DNA of 64,000 nt. It comes from Rhizobium leguminosarum. GTDB lineage: Bacteria > Pseudomonadota > Alphaproteobacteria > Rhizobiales > Rhizobiaceae. The position numbers and the translations under genes are program-made. The stretch covers positions 2,444,501 to 2,508,500 of the forward strand of contig NZ_JAGIOR010000001.1 of assembly GCF_017876795.1 (NCBI RefSeq), written 5' to 3'. The notes under the pieces were generated by a model. It was not told the origin of the DNA and did no database searches. It worked only from the letters and a program-made list of their open reading frames with translations. Positions 26,587 to 33,255 of the stretch are shown piece after piece; the stretch's first letter is position 1, and each line of letters opens with the position of its first letter.

Positions 26587-27341
26587 GCACCGAAGCACCT
26601 GAGATCCTGCTTGTCCATTACCTCAAGATCCTGAAGCTCCCGACATTCCAGCGCGAATACCAGAAGCTGGCCCGGCTATGTGCCACCGAGGGCGTCGATC
26701 ATGTCGGCTATCTCTTCCGGCTTGCCGAAAGGGAGATGATCGAACGGGATCGCCGCAAGGTCGAGCGCCGCATCAAGGCGGCCAGGTTCCCGGTCGTAAA
26801 AAGCCTCGACAGCTTCGACTTCGCCGCCATCCCGAAGCTCAACAAGATGCAGGTGCTGGAACTGGCGCGTTGCGAATGGATCGAACGGCGGGAGAACGTC
26901 ATTGCGCTCGGCCCGAGCGGCACGGGAAAGACGCATGTCGCGCTCGGTCTCGGCCTGGCGGCATGCCAGAAGGGCCTGTCCGTTGGGTTCACCACGGCCG
27001 CCGCCCTGGTCAGTGAGATGATGGAGGCGCGCGACGAGCGACGGCTGCTGCGGTTCCAGAAGCAGATGGCAGCCTACCAGCTTCTCATCATCGATGAGCT
27101 GGGCTTTGTGCCGCTCTCAAAAACCGGCGCAGAATTGCTGTTCGAGCTGATCTCACAACGCTATGAACGCGGCGCGACCCTGGTCACCAGCAATCTTCCG
27201 TTTGACGAATGGACAGAAACCTTGGGATCGGAGCGTCTCACCGGCGCACTGCTCGATCGCATCACCCACCACGTCAACATCCTGGAGATGAACGGCGATA
27301 GCTATCGTCTCGCCCAAAGCCGCGCCCGAAAGGCCGGCTGA
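26583..27341 (+). CDS. istB: IS21 family ATPase helper IstB
   Basis: 252 aa; ATG overlaps the istA stop (ATGA). AAA+ protein with Walker A GPSGTGKTH (about 107-115), Walker B LLIIDELGFVPLS (about 162-174) and a sensor segment LVTSNLPFDEW. It selects the target and regulates IstA. Intact, and of the length usual for IS21 IstB. Confidence 0.95.
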   Translation: MSTEAPEILLVHYLKILKLPTFQREYQKLARLCATEGVDHVGYLFRLAEREMIERDRRKVERRIKAARFPVVKSLDSFDFAAIPKLNKMQVLELARCEWIERRENVIALGPSGTGKTHVALGLGLAACQKGLSVGFTTAAALVSEMMEARDERRLLRFQKQMAAYQLLIIDELGFVPLSKTGAELLFELISQRYERGATLVTSNLPFDEWTETLGSERLTGALLDRITHHVNILEMNGDSYRLAQSRARKAG

Positions 27342-27369
27342 AACCCCTTCAGAAAATCTCCGCGCACGC

Positions 27370-28356
27370 ATGAGACCCCCGCTCGGGCTACGCCCTCCCG
27401 GAGGTTTCATGCGTGCGCCACAAGTGGCCTGGTTTTGCTCCGCCCATTGGCCTGATTTTACTCCGGCGTTGACAGAAGAGGGCCTACGAGCGATAGCGGA
27501 GGTGGCGCGCCGAAGCCCATCGGTGAAAAACGAGAGCTTCGCAATCGAGGTATTTTGTAAGGTCGCTGCTGGAGAAAATCTGGATTTGCACGGACTGCTA
27601 GGTCCTGTCGTAAATGAAGCGGTGGCCTTATCGGTGGCCAACATCGACGTTCAAAGGACAGCTCGAGCACTCCTCAGCGACCTCATCCTGGACATGGAAT
27701 CAGACGATACAGTCGCTGCTCGGGCGGGACTGGCGTTGATTGGGTTTGGCTACACTCAGAGCAAGGCCGGCGTCGAGCTGATTGCCGCGATTTCCAGACG
27801 GTGGTTCGCTGTCAGTACGCCAGTGCTGAAACAATATGAAGACTTGATCTCCGACAGTGCAGACGACGAGTCCGAGTTCCAGAGGTTTCTGGAGGCCTAC
27901 CCACAGCTGCTCGATCCACTAGCATTGACCATTTGGCCACAGCCCGACTTGTTCGGATTCAAGGAGCCGGACTTTGTAATTCAACGGACCGACGGAACCT
28001 ATCTGGTCGTCGAAATAGAGTGCCCCAGCAAGAAATTGCTGACCGCCATCGGCCAGCTTTCATCATCCGCAGGACATGCAGAGTTCCAGGCTCTGGAATA
28101 CAGACGGCACCTCATGGAGAAAATTGCCGACGTCCGCATTCATTTCCCCGAATTCAAGGAACCGGACTGCCTCGTTGTTGTCGGCTTGGAAAGGGACTTG
28201 AACCCTAAACAACGCGACGCGCTGCACATGATCAACAGGGGACGAAATCATGTTCGCATTGTGGGTTTCGATTGGCTGTTGGAACGGGCGAAAACGATAG
28301 CCTCGAACGTTACTCAGCACTCTGCCGAGGTGAAAAGAAATCTCCGGATCGTTTAG
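27370..28356 (+). CDS. DUF4263 (Shedu SduA-like) PD-(D/E)XK protein, 5' end replaced by IS21
   Basis: The open frame is 328 codons, but the first 35 come from the right end of the IS21; element sequence begins at codon 36 (27475). No in-frame ATG follows until about codon 109, so the native N-terminus is lost or translation starts inside the IS. Residues 169-181 (EFQRFLEAYPQLL), 200-203 (PDFV), 214-219 (VEIECP) and 237-248 (AEFQALEYRRHL) follow the order of DUF4263 proteins, including the EIExP variant of the nuclease motif. DUF4263 is the effector domain of the single-gene Shedu phage-defence system. The N-terminal 110 residues are helical and unassigned. Whether this chimera is expressed is unknown. 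Confidence 0.72.
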   Translation: MRPPLGLRPPGGFMRAPQVAWFCSAHWPDFTPALTEEGLRAIAEVARRSPSVKNESFAIEVFCKVAAGENLDLHGLLGPVVNEAVALSVANIDVQRTARALLSDLILDMESDDTVAARAGLALIGFGYTQSKAGVELIAAISRRWFAVSTPVLKQYEDLISDSADDESEFQRFLEAYPQLLDPLALTIWPQPDLFGFKEPDFVIQRTDGTYLVVEIECPSKKLLTAIGQLSSSAGHAEFQALEYRRHLMEKIADVRIHFPEFKEPDCLVVVGLERDLNPKQRDALHMINRGRNHVRIVGFDWLLERAKTIASNVTQHSAEVKRNLRIV

Positions 28357-28454
28357 GTAGCTGACGGTGCCCACAGTTGCTTAGTGATCAGAACAGTTCA
28401 ACATGATCTTGTCCGCATCGGTCAGTCATATCTCGATTCGGGCGAACCCTGCTT

Positions 28455-29651
28455 TCATATGTCGGACAGTTTCGTGGAGAGCGCCAATCTTCCAAGCCGT
28501 TGAGTCGATCGTTGTAAGCAAGTTAGCAGATTGGTTTTATTGAGTATTCTCGATAAATATCCGCCTGGGTTTGAAGCAAGTTCAGGCTGCTTTCTACAAT
28601 CGCGGACAGCGTCTTCATAAAACTCGGTAAAATAGGGATCACGACCTAGATAGAACAGAGCTCGAATTTCAGCAATCTCGTCTTGTGAAAGACGCCCAAT
28701 CAGGCGGTCTAGCATCTCACGATGATCGGTCCGGTCTGTCAGCATCTCCCTCACATCAAATCGAAATGAGGTCCCGAGGGATTGGCTTGTGGCTGTTGTC
28801 CTTGGGTGAACCTTTCGCCATTCCATCGCAACTGAAATAATTGTCTCGTCCGTCAGGAACATGAGGCCAGTTTCGAGACCAATCACAGCTCGCATTTCAC
28901 GGTTCTTTTGGATTAACTCCAGGCAACGCGTGAATGCACGATTGGAAAGGTTAAACCGATTTTTGATATGCTCCCTCGCGTCCGAGAATTCTTGTGAACC
29001 CCATTTTTCACGATCGGGGAGCAGTTTTGCAATGGCGAGCAAGTCGGTACGAGAACAGCGATCGGTATTAGTTCCAGTGCCAAGCTCGCTTACATAATCG
29101 ACAACCCGATATGTCAGGCGGCGCACGATCTCGCGTAGCGACTGAAGGCTCTTGCGGATCAGCCTGAGGTTCGCAACCGAGTAGTCTTGCAAGCTTGCGC
29201 CATTTTCGCGGTTCTCATGGTATCGAAGTTCCTGCCCATCCGAGTCGATACGAGCCAGGCTCTCGACGAAAGGCTGAAGGGCCTTCAGTAAGCTATTCAG
29301 CTTTTCATCGCCAATCTCGGCGTCGTTCAATGTTTTCCAGTACGCTGAAATGTCGTGATTGCGCCGAAGGATGCCTTTGGGAATGCATCCAGCCGTTTCC
29401 ATGCGAAACGCCGAGTACTTCAAAGCCAACTCTATTCCGTGGCGCGCATTGTAGAGTATGGGCAGGATCAGAGTATCGCGCTGGCCTAGCAGTTGCTTTT
29501 CAAAAATAGCCTCGACTAGCTCGATCGAAGCCTCGATGTATCCGTCGATGTAGTTTTCTTCCTCGCCTTGTCGACCAATGCAGGCGTTCCATTCCCCGTC
29601 GGGAATGAACTTGAAAAAGGGATCGTGCGCGTATGGATCAGGATCATTCAT
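28455..29651 (-). CDS. Unknown 398-aa helical protein, cargo of the thyA element
   Basis: I do not recognise the family. The product is soluble and mostly helical, without signal peptide or membrane segment. Residues 60-80 (TLILPILYNARHGIELALKY) form an amphipathic helix with Arg70-His71 and Glu74, a pattern seen in many unannotated proteins next to nucleases and loosely reminiscent of HEPN-type helices. The rest (LREIVRRLTYRVVDYVSELG, RDPYFTEFYEDAVRDCRK) shows no catalytic signature I can name. It converges on the Shedu-like gene (98 bp gap) and is encoded only within the inserted element, so a defence or maintenance role is a reasonable guess, not a finding. Confidence 0.7.
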   Translation of the reverse strand: MNDPDPYAHDPFFKFIPDGEWNACIGRQGEEENYIDGYIEASIELVEAIFEKQLLGQRDTLILPILYNARHGIELALKYSAFRMETAGCIPKGILRRNHDISAYWKTLNDAEIGDEKLNSLLKALQPFVESLARIDSDGQELRYHENRENGASLQDYSVANLRLIRKSLQSLREIVRRLTYRVVDYVSELGTGTNTDRCSRTDLLAIAKLLPDREKWGSQEFSDAREHIKNRFNLSNRAFTRCLELIQKNREMRAVIGLETGLMFLTDETIISVAMEWRKVHPRTTATSQSLGTSFRFDVREMLTDRTDHREMLDRLIGRLSQDEIAEIRALFYLGRDPYFTEFYEDAVRDCRKQPELASNPGGYLSRILNKTNLLTCLQRSTQRLGRLALSTKLSDI

Positions 29652-29856
29652 TGGGCAACAATCACGCCAGTTTTCTCGATGTTGGGTTTCGGTAATCTAA
29701 TTAGGTTTGGTATCAGGCGCGATATCCTTTCTCCGTTTCCTGGGGATTATTGTTTGGGGTCTGAAAGAGCGCGTTGGAAACGTCCAGTGGAATGAACTAA
29801 AATGTTTGGGACGGAGTGAGAAAGCCCAGAGGGTCCACTGGCCTTCGGCAAATGGT

Positions 29857-29981
29857 CGGGCTACGCCCGTCTTTATTCTTACATGGTTTCCGAGAGACCA
29901 TTAGCGATGGGGCATGGTCTCAGAAACCATGTGAAAGGAATCCGCCGGTGGCGGATACTTGTTAGTGCGAGCTGACGCTCG
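29857..29981. repeat. Array of four hairpins at the right end of the thyA element
   Basis: CGGGC tac GCCCG (29857-29869); a long stem of about 19 bp whose arms are 29881-29901 (ACATGGTTTC...GAGACCAT) and 29914-29932; TCCGCC ggt GGCGGA (29941-29955); CGAGC tgac GCTCG (29968-29981). The region 29652-30045 has no supported gene. Such a run of adjacent stems suggests a structured RNA or recombinase/replication binding sites. Confidence 0.6.
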
Positions 29982-30035
29982 ATTAAGTAAAAATAGGCTA
30001 GTCATGTGGTACCAAATGATGAGAAAAACTGATGG

Positions 30036-30045
30036 TGTCGGAAAA
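30036..30045. repeat. Right terminal inverted repeat of the thyA element
   Basis: TGTCGGAAAA, exact reverse complement of 23811-23820. The host thyA sequence resumes at the next base with CCG TTT AAC. Confidence 0.7.
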
Positions 30046-30318
30046 CCGTTTAACATCGCCTCCTATGCGCTTTTGACGATGATGGTGGCCGAGGTAAGCG
30101 GGCTGAAGCCTGGTGATTTCGTCCACACGCTGGGCGACGCTCATCTCTACCACAACCATTTCGACCAAGCGAAGCTGCAGCTGGCGCGTCGGCCCAAGCC
30201 GCTGCCCTTCATGCGTATCAACCCCGATGTGAAAGACATCTTCGGCTTCACCTTCGACGATTTCGAGCTGATCGGCTACGAGGCCGATGCCAGTATCAAG
30301 GCGCCGATCGCTGTCTGA
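30046..30318 (+). pseudogene. thyA: Host thymidylate synthase, 3' fragment
   Basis: Resumes with [22 protein letters not shown] and runs to the canonical C-terminus ASIKAPIAV, including the [17 protein letters not shown] dUMP-binding block. Together with 23283-23810 it would rebuild a normal ThyA of about 264 aa. The frame extends upstream into the element to an ATG at 29959, giving a 119-aa fusion, but that is unlikely to be a functional enzyme. It is followed 13 bp later by folA. Confidence 0.93.
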
Positions 30319-30331
30319 TCCGGGACATTTC

Positions 30332-30850
30332 ATGGCTGACATCCGCAGGACCATCATCGCCGCCGTTGCCCGCAACGGCATCGTCGGCCGCGACGGCGAT
30401 ATGCCGTGGCGGCTTTCGAGCGATCTCAAGCGCTTCAAGGCGCTGACATTGGGAAAGCCTGTTGTCATGGGCCGCAAGACCTATGATTCAATCGGCAAGC
30501 CGCTGCCGGGGCGGCCGAACATCGTCATCTCGCGGCAGGCGGCGATCGACCATGCTGATGTCTCCATGGCGCATTCGCTGCCGGAGGCGATGACGACAGC
30601 CGAAAGGCTGGCGCTCGAAACCAGTGTCGACGAGATTTACATTGTCGGCGGCGGGCAGGTCTATGCCCAGGCGATCGGCCTTGCCGACCGGATGTGCATC
30701 ACCCATGTCGAGGCCGATCTCGATGGAGACGCTTCGTTCCCCGCGATCGATCCCGACATCTGGCAGGCGGGAGAGACGATCGCGGTTCCAGCCGGCGAGA
30801 AGGACAGCTATCCCACGCGCTTCATTGTTTATGAGCGCCGACACGGCTGA
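30332..30850 (+). CDS. folA: Dihydrofolate reductase
   Basis: 172 aa from ATG 30332; the frame is open upstream but overlaps the end of thyA. Typical DHFR: IIAAVARNGIVGRDGDMPWRLSSDLKRFK at the N-terminus with the catalytic-loop PWR and the acidic Asp, VVMGRKTYDSIGKPLPGRPNIVIS, and VGGGQVYAQAI for NADPH. It regenerates tetrahydrofolate used up by ThyA, which explains the thyA-folA operon. With thyA split, its expression depends on a promoter inside or at the right end of the element, or on read-through. Confidence 0.95.
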   Translation: MADIRRTIIAAVARNGIVGRDGDMPWRLSSDLKRFKALTLGKPVVMGRKTYDSIGKPLPGRPNIVISRQAAIDHADVSMAHSLPEAMTTAERLALETSVDEIYIVGGGQVYAQAIGLADRMCITHVEADLDGDASFPAIDPDIWQAGETIAVPAGEKDSYPTRFIVYERRHG

Positions 30851-30999
30851 AAATGAACTATTTTCCAATTAAATTGACCAAGTTCCTCACGTTGCGTTGA
30901 AAGCCGATGCGGCGATACCTATAACGGTCACCAACGCATCCACCGGTCAGCCCCCACGGTTCCGGATGCGTGGAAGACTTAACGAACAACGAGGTTTTG

Positions 31000-32085
31000 A
31001 TGCCCTGGAGCAATCAGAATGGCGGCGGCGGCCCTTGGGGCGGCGGCGGTAATAATAATCAGGGACCATGGGGCCAGGGGCCGAACCGCCCGCGCGGCGG
31101 TGGCAGCGGCAAGGGCGGACCGCCCGATCTGGAAGATATCATTCGGCGCGGCCAGGACCAGCTGCGCAACATCATTCCCGGCGGTTTCAACGGCGGCGTC
31201 GCGGTGATCGTCGCGGCGATCGTCGCCGCCTTCTGGCTGATTCAGTGCGTCTACGTGGTGCAGCCGGACGAACGCGGCGTCGAGCTGCGATTCGGTAAAC
31301 CGAAGGAAGAGATCTCGATGCCCGGCCTGCATTTCCATCTCTGGCCGATGGAATCCGTCGAGACGGTCAAGGTGACCGTGCAACAGCTGAATATCGGGGC
31401 GACCTCGGCATCGTCTTCAAACGGCCTGATGCTGTCTAGTGACAAGAGCGTCATCAACGTGCAGTTCGCCGTCTTTTACACGGTCAGTGATCCGAAGGCC
31501 TATCTCTTCAACGTCGAAAATCCGGCAGAGACCCTGCAGCAGGTTTCCGACAGCGCCATGCGCGAAATCGTCGGGCGTCGTCCGGCGCAGGATGCCTTCC
31601 GCAGCAATCGCCAGCCGATCGAAGTGGATGTGCTCAATATCGTGCAGGGTACGATGAACCGCTATGGCGCGGGCGTGACCGTGACCGGCGTGACGATCCA
31701 GAACGTGGCGCCACCGCGCGAGGTCGCTGATGCCTTCGAAGAAGTACAGCGTGCCGGCCGTGACCGCGATAGCACGATTGAAGATGCCAACCGCTACACC
31801 AACCAGAAACTCGGCCAGGCGCGAGGCGATGCGGCGCGAATCCGGGAAGATGCGGCCGCCTACAAGAACCGTGTCGTGAAGGAGGCGGAAGGTGAGGCGC
31901 AGCGCTTCACTGCGATCAACGACGAATATTCGAAGGCTCCCGAAGTGACCCGCAAGCGGCTGTTCATCGAAACGATGGAACAGGTGCTGAAGAACTCGAA
32001 GAAGGTCATCATCGACGAGAAGCAGGGCGTGTTGCCCTATCTGCCGCTCAATGAGCTCGGCAAGCCGGCGCAGCAGGGAGGTTGA
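31000..32085 (+). CDS. hflK: HflK, subunit of the FtsH-modulating HflKC complex
   Basis: 361 aa from ATG 31000 (ACGAGG upstream). A Gly/Asn/Pro-rich cytosolic tail (residues 1-45, repeated GGGGPWGGGG runs) is followed by one membrane segment (about 66-85, GVAVIVAAIVAAFWLIQCVYVV), then an SPFH/band-7 domain (about 90-290) with long helices rich in Arg/Glu/Ala. HflKC forms a cage around FtsH in the inner membrane and controls its proteolysis. The stop is 3 bp from hflC. Confidence 0.95.
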   Translation: MPWSNQNGGGGPWGGGGNNNQGPWGQGPNRPRGGGSGKGGPPDLEDIIRRGQDQLRNIIPGGFNGGVAVIVAAIVAAFWLIQCVYVVQPDERGVELRFGKPKEEISMPGLHFHLWPMESVETVKVTVQQLNIGATSASSSNGLMLSSDKSVINVQFAVFYTVSDPKAYLFNVENPAETLQQVSDSAMREIVGRRPAQDAFRSNRQPIEVDVLNIVQGTMNRYGAGVTVTGVTIQNVAPPREVADAFEEVQRAGRDRDSTIEDANRYTNQKLGQARGDAARIREDAAAYKNRVVKEAEGEAQRFTAINDEYSKAPEVTRKRLFIETMEQVLKNSKKVIIDEKQGVLPYLPLNELGKPAQQGG

Positions 32086-32088
32086 ACC

Positions 32089-33048
32089 ATGACATCGAAC
32101 AGACTTCCCATCATTCTCCTCATCCTCGCCATCGTGCTGGTCGGACTCTATTCGTCGATCTTCGTGGTGAATGCACGCGAGCAGGCGATCGTCGTCCGCT
32201 TCGGCCAGATCCAGTCGGTCAAGACCGACCCCGGCATCTATTTCAAGCTGCCCTTCGGCTTCATGGATGCCGACCGCGTCCAGCTGGTCGAAAAGCAGGC
32301 GCTGAGGCTCGATCTCGACAATATCCGCGTTCAGGTTCAGGACGGCCAGACCTTCGACGTCGATGCCTTCGTGATCTATAACATCTCTGATGTTCGCCGC
32401 TTCCGCGAAACGGTATCGGGCGATCGCGAGGCCGCGGAAGCGCGGTTGAGGGCGCAGCTCGATTCATCGCTTCGCCGCGTTTACGGTCTGCGCGACTATA
32501 ATGCCGCGCTCTCGGAAGAGCGTGTCGCGATGATGCTGGAGATTCGCGACGACCTGCGAACCGATGCCGAAAATCTCGGCCTGCATATCGACGACGTTCG
32601 CATCCGCCGCACCGACCTTTCCCCTGAGGTTGCGCCCAACACCTACAATGCCATGCGCTCGGAACGCCTGGCCGAGGCCGAGCGTATCCGTGCCGAGGGT
32701 AATGAAGAAGGCCAGCGGCGCCGAGCCGTCGCCGACCGTCAGGTTGTCGAGTTCACCGCGGGCGCCCAGCGCGATGCGGAAATCCTGCGTGGTCAGGGCG
32801 ATGCGGAACGCAACCGTGTCTTCGCCGACGCCTTCAACAAGGATCCGGCTTTCTTCGAGTTCTATCGCTCGATGGCGGCCTATTCTTCGGCGCTTTCTTC
32901 GCAGGACACGACGCTGGTACTGTCGCCGAATTCGGAATTCTTCCGGTATTTCGACAATGCCGCTGGCACCCTGCGAGCGCCGACAAATCCGGCTGCGGCA
33001 ATTCCAGGCGCGGCTGCTCCCGCAGCAACCGCCCAGCCGGCGAACTGA
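32089..33048 (+). CDS. hflC: HflC, subunit of the FtsH-modulating HflKC complex
   Basis: 319 aa. N-terminal membrane segment (about 6-25), SPFH domain with REQAIVVRFGQIQSVKTDPGIYFKLPF, coiled-coil RLAEAERIRAEGNEEGQRRRA, and an Ala/Pro-rich tail longer than in enteric HflC. Co-transcribed with hflK; a strong terminator follows, then degP with its own start region. Confidence 0.95.
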   Translation: MTSNRLPIILLILAIVLVGLYSSIFVVNAREQAIVVRFGQIQSVKTDPGIYFKLPFGFMDADRVQLVEKQALRLDLDNIRVQVQDGQTFDVDAFVIYNISDVRRFRETVSGDREAAEARLRAQLDSSLRRVYGLRDYNAALSEERVAMMLEIRDDLRTDAENLGLHIDDVRIRRTDLSPEVAPNTYNAMRSERLAEAERIRAEGNEEGQRRRAVADRQVVEFTAGAQRDAEILRGQGDAERNRVFADAFNKDPAFFEFYRSMAAYSSALSSQDTTLVLSPNSEFFRYFDNAAGTLRAPTNPAAAIPGAAAPAATAQPAN

Positions 33049-33083
33049 CACCAAGGGATGCCATTCGCATCCTGACAATCCTG

Positions 33084-33115
33084 GAAGGGCCGGCCCGAGT
33101 GCCGGCCCTTTTTTC
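33084..33115 (+). terminator. Rho-independent terminator after hflKC
   Basis: AAGGGCCGGC ccgagt GCCGGCCCTT followed by TTTT. Confidence 0.9.
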
Positions 33116-33255
33116 GTGGAAAGGTCGAGATAATCAGGCTTTTGTGAGGGCACGTCGTATTGCACGGGGATTTCGCGAAAAGGTGATTTCGCCCTCCATC
33201 ATTCCGCCTTATGCTGGTGCTCAATGTGCGCATTTACCGCTTATGAGGAAGCTTG

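Larger units (their letters stand above)
24967..27474 (+). mobile_element. IS21 family insertion sequence
   Basis: About 2.5 kb. The ends align as 27-bp imperfect terminal repeats, TGAGAGCGGC... (24967) and, on the other strand, TGTCAACGCC... (27474), both leading to a GGAGTAAAATC/GGCCA-type motif that is repeated internally at each end, as IS21 termini do. It contains istA and istB overlapping by 4 bp. A strong hairpin (GCGCACGCATGA...TCATGCGTGCGC, about 27361-27418) precedes the right end. Flanks are GAATTC on the left and GAAGAG on the right, so no matching target duplication is visible; a flank has probably been lost by deletion or recombination. Confidence 0.85.
23811..30045 (+). mobile_element. 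6.2-kb insertion element in thyA with replacement thyA and Shedu-like cargo
   Basis: Bounded by 10-bp perfect inverted repeats, TTTTCCGACA (23811) and TGTCGGAAAA (ending 30045). The flanks CCATTC and CCGTTT both encode Pro-Phe and may be a degraded 6-bp target duplication. Palindromic GGTACC/TGGTACCA sites recur near both ends (23828, 23881, 30007). Cargo: a complete divergent thyA, an IS21 element, a DUF4263 protein, a 398-aa unknown on the opposite strand, and a hairpin array at the right end. Codon use and GC look lower than in host genes. No integrase or transposase of its own is visible; either it was lost (possibly replaced by the IS21) or movement is in trans. The element boundary is well supported; its class is unknown. 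Confidence 0.8.

Noticed and set aside
23811..30045. The thyA insert as a group I or group II intron
   Set aside because: It is too large, contains genes on both strands and a whole IS. I could not find group I core elements or a group II domain V, and the ends are inverted repeats as in DNA elements.
29959..30318. A new 119-aa protein starting inside the element
   Set aside because: Apart from its first 29 residues it is the C-terminal fragment of ThyA, so it is better read as part of the split gene.
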